Positions 8,040 through 16,515 of a DNA stretch of 64,000 nt are shown one piece after another. This stretch comes from Pedobacter segetis. GTDB taxonomy: Bacteria; Bacteroidota; Bacteroidia; Sphingobacteriales; Sphingobacteriaceae. A program made the position numbers and the translations under genes. The notes below the pieces were generated by a model. It was given only the letters and a program-made list of their open reading frames with translations. It was not told the origin of the DNA and made no database searches. Numbering within the stretch: position 1 is the stretch's first letter; each line of letters opens with the position of its first letter. The stretch covers positions 28,383 to 92,382 of the forward strand of contig NZ_JAEHFY010000020.1 of assembly GCF_016623585.1 (NCBI RefSeq). The letters are read 5' to 3'.

Positions 8040-8555
8040 ATGAAATTAAAAATAGCTGTTACAGATGCTTGTATTTTTATAGACCTTTATGATTTAGGTC
8101 TTGTTAATGAATTTTTCCAACTTGAAATAGAAATACATATTACGACCTCAGTTTATTTTGAATTATATTCTGAACAGCAACAAATTTTAAAAGCCTATCA
8201 ATCCGTTGATAGACTTCTTGTTCATAATCTCAAAGAGGAAGATTTTCTTCAAATTCAGTCAGAACTTTATCCTAAATCTTTATCTGAAACTGACAAATCA
8301 GTTTTACACGTTGCCAATAAATTAGATGCTTGTGTTTTGAGTAGCGACAAAACCGTTCGTAATTGTGCAAAAAATAAAGATATTGAGTATCACGGTATGA
8401 TTTGGATATTTGATAAACTTGTAGAAGCCAATATTCTTACAAAGAAACAAGCGGCTTTGAAGCTTGAAGAACTCGTCTCAACTAATTTTATTTTTCAGAA
8501 TAACAAACCTTTAGTTGACGAGATACAAATGAGGCTGAAGTTATGGCAACAATAG
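8040..8555 (+). CDS. PIN-domain protein, likely toxin partner
   Basis: A 171-residue protein with the acidic quartet of the PIN nuclease fold: D9 (VTDACIFIDL), E41 (YFELYSE), D85 (LSETDKSVLH) and D103 (LSSDKTVRN). PIN proteins are Mg-dependent RNases and act as VapC-type toxins. It follows the XRE-ImmA gene by 33 bases on the same strand, matching predicted COG2856-PIN toxin-antitoxin pairs. The pair sits inside the defence island and may stabilise it. The activity and RNA target are not readable from sequence. The last ~50 residues are helical and of unclear role. Confidence 0.75.
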   Translation: MKLKIAVTDACIFIDLYDLGLVNEFFQLEIEIHITTSVYFELYSEQQQILKAYQSVDRLLVHNLKEEDFLQIQSELYPKSLSETDKSVLHVANKLDACVLSSDKTVRNCAKNKDIEYHGMIWIFDKLVEANILTKKQAALKLEELVSTNFIFQNNKPLVDEIQMRLKLWQQ

Positions 8556-8688
8556 TGGATATATAATATTTATTAGTCTTCTTATTTTTTAACAAGTAAC
8601 AACACTACCGTTTTAAGCCATCGAAAAACGTCAAAAGCGGTATTAAGTGTTCGACTGTAATCCCTTTCAGCCCGCACCTAAAATTTAT

Positions 8689-8727
8689 AAATCGTCTTTA
8701 ATTAACTTTAGACGGCGATTTTTTGTT
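8689..8727 (+). terminator. Hairpin with T-run, probable terminator
   Basis: AAATCGTCT (8689-8697) can pair with AGACG...CGATTT (8710-8721), allowing a small bulge, around an AT loop. The sequence continues TTTTTTG. It follows the PIN gene by about 135 bases and the tRNA-end-like string by about 20. Confidence 0.45.
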
Positions 8728-8815
8728 TTGAATATATTTGTAATTAAAAAAACCTTACCTTTAAGGCTCAGAAAAATTATTATCGCAATTTGGCATCATT
8801 ACACCTAGAAGTAGA

Positions 8816-8926
8816 TTAGCAGAATTTACTGCCATCAAAATCTGTTGTTAACCCTAAATAATTCGGTATTTCTAACCCAAAAAATTCTTCTTTTCTCTTT
8901 TCGGGAATCAATTCATAGGCATTTGC
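8816..8926 (-). pseudogene. Possible C-terminal remnant of a regulator gene
   Basis: Read on the minus strand from 8926, the frame gives AYELIPEKRKEEFFGLE and IPNYLGLTTDF and stops at 8816. The wording resembles the C-terminal helix-turn-helix region of Crp/Fnr-like regulators (YLGLT). No upstream part or start codon was found. The resemblance is weak and the call tentative. Confidence 0.25.
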
Positions 8927-9025
8927 CCCTAAAAACAACTAAACCACCACGAACTTTTATTGTCTGATGGTTTAGCTTTTTGAAAAATCAATCAAAAATG
9001 ATACTAAATTAAATAGAAATAAAAA

Positions 9026-9057
9026 AATCAGGGAGCAAAACTTATATCTCCCCGATT
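9026..9057 (-). terminator. Terminator of the TonB receptor gene
   Basis: AATC-A-GGGAG (9026-9035) pairs with CTCCC-C-GATT (9048-9057). On the minus strand the hairpin is followed by a seven-base T run. It begins just 9 bases past the receptor stop codon. Confidence 0.7.
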
Positions 9058-9065
9058 GAATAAAC

Positions 9066-11261
9066 TCATAACTTGAAGCCCAAACCAAGGTAAAAACTTC
9101 TGCCGATAGACGGAATGATTCCCGGGCCAGGATATTCATCCGTTCTTTTGGTAAAGTACCTTTCATCTGTTAAATTATTTCCCCCGGCTTTTATATTCAC
9201 ATTTTTTAGGCGAAGGGTAAATGCCATGTCCATTACCGTATAGGAAGGAATTAACCCTGCTACCGCATCTGCAGATGGAATTATGGAATTCGCTGCATCC
9301 CCGAAAGATTTAGAGGTATAACTTAATAGATAGGTGGCAGACAGGTTTTTATATTTCCCGGTAACGCCAGAACGGTTAATTACTTTAGGGGCATACTCCA
9401 CCTGTTTGCCTTTGTATTCGCCGCTGATGTATTTGGCATCTATAAAAGCATTGGAATTGAAAATGCTGAATCCCCAGTTTTTCTGCATCGGCGAAAGCCA
9501 TTTGGTTAAATTCAATTCCAGATAACTTTCGATTCCTTTATGCTCGCTATCTGCGATATTGGTTCTGAAAGGATAGGTATTGCCTTGACTATCGGTTTTT
9601 TCTATCACACCAATTCTATCATTGTAACGCAAATAAAATAAACTGATATCATAATTAAGGTAATTTTTGAGTATCCCCCTAAAGCCTGCATCCACATTAA
9701 ATCCTTTGGAATCTTTTAAATCAGGGTTTACTTGGGCGATACTTCCTAATGGGGTAAGACTAGAATAGTCAATCGGGCGATAAGCTTGTGTAATGTTTCC
9801 ATAAAGGTTACTATTATAGTTGAGATTATATTGCAACCCTAATCCACCTAAAAGAAAACTTCTTGTTTGAGCATAATCACTTTGCAAAACCTCACTATCA
9901 TCTTCTGAGGGATTGTAACCCTTTACACTTGATTTGATAAATTCATACCTCAATCCAGGGGTAATGGATAGCTTTCCAAATTTGAAGGTGTTTTCTATAA
10001 AAGGGGCAATATTGGTAGTATAAAAATTAAGGTCATATTCATAACCGGGTTCTACTAAAGTTAGGTCATAACCTGTTCCTGTGGTGCCTTTTCCACCTCC
10101 TTGGCGGTGGAGTTTGCCATAAAAACCTCTGATACCAGCAGCCAGATTACCCGAGAAAGCGTTATTCTTATATTTTCTAAAAAAACGAAGTTCTGAGGTA
10201 TTGTTATTAAATTTTTCGTTCTCCACTTCCCTGTTTACATACTGACCGGTTATTGGGTCAATATCATCAGGTGCACCTGGTCCACCATCTTCATTACGCC
10301 ATACCAGAGAACGCCTGCTTAAGTTAAGTGCATTTGTTAGAGAAAGGAAGGTGTTTTCTGAAATTTGATAATCTGCTTTTGCCGTAATCACGTTCCAAGG
10401 TGAAGTAATCCAATTGCGAGAGCGGTACGAAGCTCTGCTATCTGCGTTAAATTGCTCATCTGTAAAGCCACCTGGCATCTGAATTCGATTTCTTAAGATA
10501 GAATATTCTAAACCCAGTTTTAATTTTGCAGACGCCTGGTAGGATAAGCCTCCGAAACCGCTCAACTGCTTCAATGAAGAATTTGGCCGCCAGCCATCAT
10601 TTCTTTTGTGCTCTATAAAACTGAAATAATTCAATTTACCAATTTGACCACCCACAGCATTGTAGGCATTTACAAAACCAAAACTCCCTGCTGTTTCTTT
10701 CGATGTGAATTCAAAACGCTTGTTTGGGTTTCCTTTCTTTAAAACGTAATTAATCACTCCACCAAACTGAGAACCAAATTGAAGCGAGGAAGAACCTTTG
10801 ATCACTTCTATTCTTTCCACGGCTTCAAGCGGGGGCAAATAATATGATTCAGGATACCCGTACAAATCTGCGGCAATATTGTAGCCGTTTTGGCGTGTAT
10901 TTGTCTCTATGGATTGTGAAGGATTCAACCCTCTGAAACCAATACCATTGGTAGGGAAACCGCTTCCTTCTGTTTCAGAATAATTGGCTCCGGGTACCCT
11001 GCCCAAAACCTGCCTTGGATTATTCTGTGCCGTATTGGCATCTAAGCTATCCAATAAAATTACTTCGGTTTTTTTACCCGAATAATTAATATGATTGCTG
11101 CTTTCGCCCAAATAACCCATCCCCTTAATAGCTCTTACATCTGTTACTATTACCTCTTTTAAAGAAATTTTTTTGTTCCTCAAACTGTCTGGTTTTTCCT
11201 GTGCCTGAACTTGAGCAATGGTCAAGGAGGCTATCATCATTAATGGTATCTTTTGCTTCAT
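9066..11261 (-). CDS. TonB-dependent outer-membrane receptor, FecA-like
   Basis: A 731-residue outer-membrane receptor that imports a ligand, probably a ferric chelate, using TonB energy. Residues 1-20 form a signal peptide (MKQKIPLMMIASLTIAQVQAQ). A TonB box may lie in KEVIVTDVRA. A plug domain follows with VLGRVPGANY, GFRGLNPSQS and ERIEVIKGSSSLQFGSQ FGG near residues 95-185. The rest reads as a 22-strand barrel ending in GRSFYLGLGFKL. Similarity to Fe(III) dicitrate receptors is from memory of the plug and mid-barrel wording. It lacks the N-terminal carboxypeptidase-like domain of SusC proteins. No fecI/fecR neighbours are present, so regulation is probably direct. It has its own promoter and terminator. 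Confidence 0.85.
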   Translation of the reverse strand: MKQKIPLMMIASLTIAQVQAQEKPDSLRNKKISLKEVIVTDVRAIKGMGYLGESSNHINYSGKKTEVILLDSLDANTAQNNPRQVLGRVPGANYSETEGSGFPTNGIGFRGLNPSQSIETNTRQNGYNIAADLYGYPESYYLPPLEAVERIEVIKGSSSLQFGSQFGGVINYVLKKGNPNKRFEFTSKETAGSFGFVNAYNAVGGQIGKLNYFSFIEHKRNDGWRPNSSLKQLSGFGGLSYQASAKLKLGLEYSILRNRIQMPGGFTDEQFNADSRASYRSRNWITSPWNVITAKADYQISENTFLSLTNALNLSRRSLVWRNEDGGPGAPDDIDPITGQYVNREVENEKFNNNTSELRFFRKYKNNAFSGNLAAGIRGFYGKLHRQGGGKGTTGTGYDLTLVEPGYEYDLNFYTTNIAPFIENTFKFGKLSITPGLRYEFIKSSVKGYNPSEDDSEVLQSDYAQTRSFLLGGLGLQYNLNYNSNLYGNITQAYRPIDYSSLTPLGSIAQVNPDLKDSKGFNVDAGFRGILKNYLNYDISLFYLRYNDRIGVIEKTDSQGNTYPFRTNIADSEHKGIESYLELNLTKWLSPMQKNWGFSIFNSNAFIDAKYISGEYKGKQVEYAPKVINRSGVTGKYKNLSATYLLSYTSKSFGDAANSIIPSADAVAGLIPSYTVMDMAFTLRLKNVNIKAGGNNLTDERYFTKRTDEYPGPGIIPSIGRSFYLGLGFKL

Positions 11262-11291
11262 TTTTATTTAGACTAATTATAAACAATGGTG

Positions 11292-11323
11292 CAAGTATAA
11301 GACTTTATTAATTTTAACCAAAA
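11292..11323 (-). promoter_or_regulatory. Promoter of the TonB receptor gene
   Basis: On the minus strand, TTTTG (11323-11319) and TATACTTG (11299-11292) stand 19 bases apart. The -7 box differs from TAnnTTTG at one base. The predicted leader is about 25 bases. No clear Fur site was recognised. Confidence 0.5.
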
Positions 11324-11908
11324 TAAATTTGAGAAAATCAAATAGTGCTGAATAACAATTTATAAAAATCAAATAAAAAAAAATTGAGCTTATAATTTTG
11401 AAAACCTCTATCGTTAGGATAAGAAATCAGGTCAACTTAAATAGCATTTAAGAACTGTATCAAATATTATAGAGCAAAAAACTACCTCGACCAAAGGTTG
11501 CGAATTTCTCTTTATTTAGAGGCAGGCGTTGCGGAATTAAAACTTTTTTTGTTTTGGTTATGGATAATTATTCAACCAAACCACTTGAAAATAAAAGTGA
11601 ATAGATTTGCGGCAAAGAAAGATCAAATTCTTTTTATTGAAAGCAATCAATTATAAGCAAAACGTAAAGCAAAAAGTAATTATAACAGGAAAATATTTTT
11701 TAAAACTGAAAATAAGCATTAAAGTGCATAGCTTCAAATAATGGATATGTCAACTAAAGTTTATGATCAAAGGGAAGTTGTAAACAATCTTAATGATTGC
11801 TTTTTTTATGTTAAAGAAAATACTTTAAAGAGATTCATTGGGGAATTTTACAACTAAGTGAATCTAAATCAAGAATCATAATCTTTAAATACTTGTGAAA
11901 ATAAAAGC
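11324..11908. other. Gene-free AT-rich intergenic region
   Basis: About 585 bases between the receptor promoter and the 3' end of the response regulator gene. No ORF with family likeness was found on either strand. A weak hairpin (CAATC/GATTG, 11785-11799) followed by seven Ts is the only structure noted; it could end an unrecognised small transcript. Confidence 0.4.
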
Positions 11909-12595
11909 CTATGAGTCAAACTTATAGCCTACACCTTTTACAGTGGTTACGTAGTTATCTCCTAATTTCTCTCTTAATTTTCTGATGTGCACATCAATTG
12001 TTCGGTTGGTTACCACTACAGAATCTTCCCAAATATTATTTAAAATAGCTTCCCTGGTATAAACTTTACCTGGTTTAGATGCTAAAAGAAACAGCAGTTC
12101 AAACTCCTTCTTTGCCAAAACAACCTTTTTCCCGTTTTGGTAAACCAAAAAAGATTCTCGGTCTATTACTAAATTCCCGATTTCTATTTTGTTATCAATT
12201 TCTTCTTCTGTTTGCACATTACGCCTTAAAATGGCGTTGATCCTACTAATTAAGGCCCTAGGTTTTATCGGTTTCGCTATATAATCATCAGCACCAACAT
12301 TAAATCCCGCAATTTCAGAGTATTCTTCGCTTCTGGCGGTTAAAAAAACCATAAAAGTGTTTTTAAACTCGGGCATTGTTCTCATAACCCTACAAGCTTC
12401 AATACCGTCCATTTTAGGCATCATAATATCAAGGATGATCAAGTCTGGGATTACCTTTTTCGCCTCTATTATCGCTTCTTTACCGTTATTGGCCGTATAA
12501 ACCTGATAGCCTTCTTTGTTTAAGTTGTATTCTATTAAGTCCAAAATGTCGGGCTCATCATCAACTATTAAAATTTTTGGCTTGTTGTTACTCAT
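11909..12595 (-). CDS. OmpR/PhoB-family response regulator
   Basis: A 228-residue two-component regulator. The receiver domain (1-~120) has the acidic pair D12-D13, phospho-acceptor D56 in LIILDIMMPKMDG and K108 in DYIAKPIKP. The C-terminal winged helix (~135-227) has KEFELLFLLA, TNRTIDVHIRKLREKLG and TVKGVGYKF, as in PhoB. No histidine kinase gene is adjacent, so the partner is elsewhere. Upstream (12641-12673) three TTAA(C/G) motifs repeat every 11 bp, the geometry of PhoB-type binding, suggesting autoregulation. The actual stimulus, phosphate or otherwise, is not shown. Confidence 0.9.
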   Translation of the reverse strand: MSNNKPKILIVDDEPDILDLIEYNLNKEGYQVYTANNGKEAIIEAKKVIPDLIILDIMMPKMDGIEACRVMRTMPEFKNTFMVFLTARSEEYSEIAGFNVGADDYIAKPIKPRALISRINAILRRNVQTEEEIDNKIEIGNLVIDRESFLVYQNGKKVVLAKKEFELLFLLASKPGKVYTREAILNNIWEDSVVVTNRTIDVHIRKLREKLGDNYVTTVKGVGYKFDS

Positions 12596-12640
12596 AAACT
12601 TAATTTGTTACTAATCTAAGTTGTTTTTAGCACCAAATGA

Positions 12641-12683
12641 TTAACTTTACATTAAGAAATTGTTAAGGTTTACAATTTCTTAA
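12641..12683 (-). promoter_or_regulatory. PHO-box-like 11-bp repeats with overlapping inverted repeat
   Basis: TTAAC at 12641, TTAAG at 12652 and TTAAG at 12663 are spaced by exactly 11 bases. TTAAGAAATTGT (12652-12663) is also perfectly complementary to ACAATTTCTTAA (12672-12683). The hairpin lacks a T run on either side, so an operator is likelier than a terminator. It lies 46-88 bases upstream of the response regulator start. A matching three-unit site occurs at 41181. Confidence 0.5.
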
Positions 12684-12714
12684 CAAAAACAAAAAGCATC
12701 CGCAACAAGATAGC

Positions 12715-13833
12715 TTATAAATTTTTAGTTAAAAAAGCGTTTAACTCGTTTCCCCTTAAATTTTTAGCAATAATTTTGCCAGATGGATCAACCAAGAAAG
12801 AGGCGGGTATTGCGTTGATATTGTACAATCTGGCTGTTGGGGAATCCCATTGTTTCAATTCTGAAACCTGGTCCCAAACTAAACCATCAGTTTTGATCGC
12901 TTTTTTCCAAGCATCAATATCTGTATCTAAAGAAAAACCAAAAACGGTAAAATTCTTGTCTTTAAATTGCTGGTATTGCTTTACCACGTTAGGGTTTTCT
13001 TGTCGGCAGGGTGCACACCACGATGCCCAAAAATCTACCAAAACATATTTACCTTTAAAGCTAGATAGGCTAATTGTTTTGCCTTCTGGGCTTACTGCTG
13101 TAATCTCTGGTGCTTGCTGCCCAATAGCAACTTTTTCTGCCGCTGCCATTTGCTGATAAAAGGCATCAACCGCTTTGTTTTTTGGGAAGTTGTTTTTAGC
13201 TTCTTTACTATAAGCGATCAATTTGTTCTCATATTCTGGCGCATTCATGCCGGCCATAATGTTAGCAGCAAAAAATGCTGTTAACGAGTTTTTATTGTCT
13301 TGTATAAATTGATAGGATTGTGCTAAAAAAGGCTTGTTTATTTCTTGCGACTTGGCATTAAACTCTGCTATAATTTCTTCTTTTTTATCTTGGTTTTTTG
13401 TGATCTTACCACTATACTCTTCGGCCAGCTTGCCTGTTTTTAAGCTATAATCACTGGTTATTTTATTATAAGCGGTCAGTTTATCGGCTTCTGGCGTTCC
13501 CTTGATCTGGTAGGTATTTGCTTGGTCTGTTAGATCTGCTTTAAACTCAATATCATCGCCGTTTTGCGCAATTCCAAAATAAGACCTTTGCCCAATGATC
13601 AACTGAAAAAATTCTGGTTCTTCACTTTTAGATTTTAAAACAAATTGTTGCTTTTCGTTAAAAAAGGTAGAGTCTTTAGGCACCATTTGCCCTAAACTAT
13701 CTGCCAATAAAAGATATATTTTTTTGTTGTTACCAACATTTTTAACCTCGCCATTGATGGTAAATTCTGTTTTGTTTTTACAGGCCGCTAAAACTGTGGC
13801 TAAAAAAATTACCGCTAAAAAAATCCTTCTCAT
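12715..13833 (-). CDS. TlpA-like thiol-disulfide oxidoreductase lipoprotein with DUF4369 domain
   Basis: A 372-residue envelope lipoprotein. The lipobox ends at C18 (VLAAC). An N-terminal DUF4369 beta domain (~22-125) starts FTINGEVKNV, a helical middle follows, and a C-terminal thioredoxin/AhpC-TSA domain (~235-372) carries the redox pair WCAPC (C273, C276). Such proteins reduce or exchange disulfides at the periplasmic face, often for cytochrome maturation. It overlaps gatB by 4 bases (ATGA) and is therefore co-transcribed with it. This is an unusual pairing of translation and envelope genes, and no functional link is evident. Confidence 0.9.
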   Translation of the reverse strand: MRRIFLAVIFLATVLAACKNKTEFTINGEVKNVGNNKKIYLLLADSLGQMVPKDSTFFNEKQQFVLKSKSEEPEFFQLIIGQRSYFGIAQNGDDIEFKADLTDQANTYQIKGTPEADKLTAYNKITSDYSLKTGKLAEEYSGKITKNQDKKEEIIAEFNAKSQEINKPFLAQSYQFIQDNKNSLTAFFAANIMAGMNAPEYENKLIAYSKEAKNNFPKNKAVDAFYQQMAAAEKVAIGQQAPEITAVSPEGKTISLSSFKGKYVLVDFWASWCAPCRQENPNVVKQYQQFKDKNFTVFGFSLDTDIDAWKKAIKTDGLVWDQVSELKQWDSPTARLYNINAIPASFLVDPSGKIIAKNLRGNELNAFLTKNL

Positions 13834-15299
13834 TTTAAACTTTCTATTTTTTCTATAATTAACTGATTTGTTTTCTTTGGGTCTATTTTACCGTGTGATA
13901 GTTTCATCACTTCGCCCATAAACAAACCTATAACTCCCTTTTTCCCGTTATGGTACTCTTTTACTTTATCCGGGAATTTATTTAACGCTGCCATGATAAA
14001 ATCAGAAAGATCATCCTCATGGTGATGGTTTCCCAGATGATGTTTTTCTACCAAACCAGCAACGGTTAATTGAGGGTTTTCTACCAAATTGGCAAATAAT
14101 TTATCTTTAGCTTGATGATGATTAATGCGCTTATTATCCAATAGATTGATGATCGCTGCTATCTCATTCAAAGGGACATGAAAATCATCAAATCCGATTT
14201 GTTTTTCTTTAAGATAAGATTTCATGACACCCATTACCCAGTTAGAGGCTATTTTATAGGCTTTGGTATGTTCTGCTAGCGATAAAAAATAATCGGCAGT
14301 TTGTTTTTCAGCTATTAAAACCAAGGCATCATAAGAAGATAAACCCATTTCATTGGTAAACTTTTGATATAGTTCTTCTGGCAAAGCGGGCATTTCTGCC
14401 TTAATTTCTTGCAAGAATTGATCAGAAATGGCTATCGGCAATAAATCAGGCTCAGGGAAATAACGATAATCATTAGCCATTTCTTTAGAGCGTAATGGGC
14501 TGGTTTTACCAGTAATGGCATCAAAATTTAGGGTATTTTGAGAAATGCTCTCTCCTTTATGTACCAAATTAATTTGCCTATCTATCTCATGTTCAATCGC
14601 TTTTTGAACATTTTTAATCGAGTTTAGGTTTTTAACCTCGCAACGGTTTCCTAATTTTTTATCGCCCTTTAAACGGATAGAAATATTGGCATCGCAACGC
14701 ATACTGCCCTCTTCCATATTGCCGTCACAAATATCAAGGTAACGTACCAACTTTCTCAACTCTGTTAAATAAGCGGCAGCTTCCTCGCCAGAAGTGATCA
14801 TTGGCTCGGTAACAACTTCTAACAGAGGCACCCCAGCCCTATTCAAATCTATATAAGAAAAATTCCTATCTAGATCATGGTTGCTTTTGCCGGCATCTTC
14901 TTCAATATGGATACGGTTAAGGATGATATCCTTTTCTGCACCGCTTTCTAACCTTATTTTCAATTTACCACCTACGCAAATAGGCCTGTTGTCTTGAGTT
15001 ATCTGATAACCTTTAGGTAAATCTGCATAGAAATAATTCTTCCTATCAAAAAAATTATATTTATTGATCTCTGAATTGATGGCGAGCCCTAATTTAACGG
15101 CATAGGCAATTATTTTTTGGTTGCAAACGGGCAATGCACCCGGCAAGCCTAAAGATACCGCACTAATGTTTTGATTTGGTTCACTGCCAAAACTTGCAGA
15201 ATCAGAACAAAAGGCTTTAGAATTTGTAGATAATTGAACATGGACTTCTAAACCAATAACCGCTTCGTATTGTTCAAATTCCTTTAAATTAACCTTCAT
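13830..15299 (-). CDS. gatB: Asp/Glu-tRNA amidotransferase subunit B
   Basis: A 489-residue subunit of the GatCAB complex, which amidates Glu-tRNA(Gln) and/or Asp-tRNA(Asn) in organisms lacking the matching synthetase. Typical wording is present: YEAVIGLEVHVQL at the N-terminus, FFDRKNYFYADLPKGYQITQ, HIEEDAGKS, DLNRAGVPLLEVVTEP, MEEGSMRCDANIS and NDYRYFPEPDL. The C-terminal ~150 residues are the helical YqeY-like tRNA-binding part. The length is normal. gatA and gatC are not in the window. Confidence 0.97.
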   Translation of the reverse strand: MKVNLKEFEQYEAVIGLEVHVQLSTNSKAFCSDSASFGSEPNQNISAVSLGLPGALPVCNQKIIAYAVKLGLAINSEINKYNFFDRKNYFYADLPKGYQITQDNRPICVGGKLKIRLESGAEKDIILNRIHIEEDAGKSNHDLDRNFSYIDLNRAGVPLLEVVTEPMITSGEEAAAYLTELRKLVRYLDICDGNMEEGSMRCDANISIRLKGDKKLGNRCEVKNLNSIKNVQKAIEHEIDRQINLVHKGESISQNTLNFDAITGKTSPLRSKEMANDYRYFPEPDLLPIAISDQFLQEIKAEMPALPEELYQKFTNEMGLSSYDALVLIAEKQTADYFLSLAEHTKAYKIASNWVMGVMKSYLKEKQIGFDDFHVPLNEIAAIINLLDNKRINHHQAKDKLFANLVENPQLTVAGLVEKHHLGNHHHEDDLSDFIMAALNKFPDKVKEYHNGKKGVIGLFMGEVMKLSHGKIDPKKTNQLIIEKIESLK

Positions 15300-15567
15300 T
15301 TATTGATAAATTTTTGCTGATAGGCGTTTTTTATTGTGATTTTCAAATATAACCGAATTACTTACAATTCATTAAACAAAACAAAATATTATCAAATCAT
15401 TAATTTTAAATCTATTTTAATCTGTATTTTACAACCGTTAACCCATAAATAGCTACCAAAAATATATTTAATGTAATAATTTGATTTTCTTGTTTTAATA
15501 TATTTTCTACACATAAAACATTTAATCTTTTTTTTTAAAAGCTATATTTTATGATATTTATAAATCT

Positions 15568-16053
15568 ATGAAAGTAAGTGCCAACACTTTAAAATGGATG
15601 CTCAGGTTTTATCCGCCTTTATTTTTCCAACGTATTTGGGTGCAAAAATTTGAGAAGGATTTTAGGGGTGTAAATGTAAAGATCAACAAAAGCATATTCA
15701 ACATCAATTATAATAAATCCATTTTTGGAGGAACCATATTTGCTGCCTCAGATCCCTTTTATGCCTTATTGTTTGATCAAATATTAAGGATCAAAGGTTT
15801 TAAAACAAGGGTTTGGTTAAAAAGCGCCAATATCCAATATTTAAAACCCGGCAAGGGCAATTTATATTTCAAAATCAGCATTAGCGAAACAGAAATAGCC
15901 GAAGCCGTAAAAGCTTTAGAAACTGTAGGCAAGTTTGTAAAATCCTATCCCATAGAAATTTATAACAAAGAAGGTATGCTTTGTGCCTTGGTAAACAACG
16001 AAGTTTATATAAGAAACTTGTTTTATGGCGAGCAAAATACCATAGCTTATTAA
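15568..16053 (+). CDS. DUF4442 hotdog-fold protein
   Basis: A 161-residue protein resembling DUF4442 proteins, which are related to acyl-CoA thioesterases with the hotdog fold. Features are MLRFYPPLFFQRI near the start, the central NKSIFGGTIFAASDPFY helix region and strand-rich C-terminal parts. The catalytic residue is not clear and the substrate is unknown. It abuts the GNAT gene with no gap (stop at 16053, next ATG at 16054), forming an operon with the next two or three genes. No signal peptide is visible. Confidence 0.7.
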   Translation: MKVSANTLKWMLRFYPPLFFQRIWVQKFEKDFRGVNVKINKSIFNINYNKSIFGGTIFAASDPFYALLFDQILRIKGFKTRVWLKSANIQYLKPGKGNLYFKISISETEIAEAVKALETVGKFVKSYPIEIYNKEGMLCALVNNEVYIRNLFYGEQNTIAY

Positions 16054-16515
16054 ATGGAAACGATCATTAATGACGAGGTTTATCTTAAAAAAGGTTACTT
16101 CATAAATACAGATAAATCGCTGTTGAAACTAGATTATATCTATCAATATCTATCAGAAGAATCTTATTGGGCAAAGGGTTTGTCGCGAGAGAAATTTGAG
16201 ACATCAATTAAAGGATCTACCTGTTTTGGGGTCTTTTTGCAAGAAAAACAAATTGGTTTTGCCAGGGTGATCAGTGATAAAAGCACATTTGCCTATTTGG
16301 CCGATGTTTTTATTGATAAACATTTTAGAAAACAGGGCCTATCTAAATGGTTGGTACAAACTATCATCAACCATAAAGATTTTGAAGGCATTAGAAGGTT
16401 TCTATTGGCTACCGCCGATGCCCATCAATTGTATAAAAAATTTGGATTTGAGCCTTTAAACCAACCTGATAGGTTTATGCAAAAATTCAAACCTTACCAA
16501 ACATCCTCATCATGA
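16054..16515 (+). CDS. GNAT-family N-acetyltransferase
   Basis: A 153-residue acetyl-CoA-dependent acyltransferase. Motif A is readable as DVFIDKHFRKQGLSKWL (~residues 87-103), with the R/Q-x-x-G-x-S loop binding the CoA pyrophosphate. It is preceded by FARVISDKSTFAYLA and followed by LLATADAHQLYKKFGF. The acceptor is unknown, although this GNAT subtype is common in Bacteroidetes. It starts directly after the DUF4442 gene and overlaps the AlbA-domain gene by 4 bases. Confidence 0.88.
   Translation: METIINDEVYLKKGYFINTDKSLLKLDYIYQYLSEESYWAKGLSREKFETSIKGSTCFGVFLQEKQIGFARVISDKSTFAYLADVFIDKHFRKQGLSKWLVQTIINHKDFEGIRRFLLATADAHQLYKKFGFEPLNQPDRFMQKFKPYQTSSS

Larger units (their letters stand above)
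8556..9025. other. Gene-free stretch at the right end of the island
   Basis: About 470 bases with no intact ORF. It holds a tRNA-end-like string (8649-8670), a hairpin at 8689-8721 and a short protein-like remnant on the minus strand (8816-8926). An 8-bp inverted repeat CTAAACCA/TGGTTTAG lies near 8940-8975. This looks like a scarred junction between island and chromosome. Confidence 0.5.

Noticed and set aside
8649..8670. Possible tRNA or tmRNA 3' end
   Set aside because: Only a T-arm-like string is present, with an inserted CTGT; no acceptor stem or cloverleaf can be built.
11785..11807. Hairpin plus T run suggesting a small RNA
   Set aside because: The stem is only 5 bp and no promoter was found upstream on the same strand.
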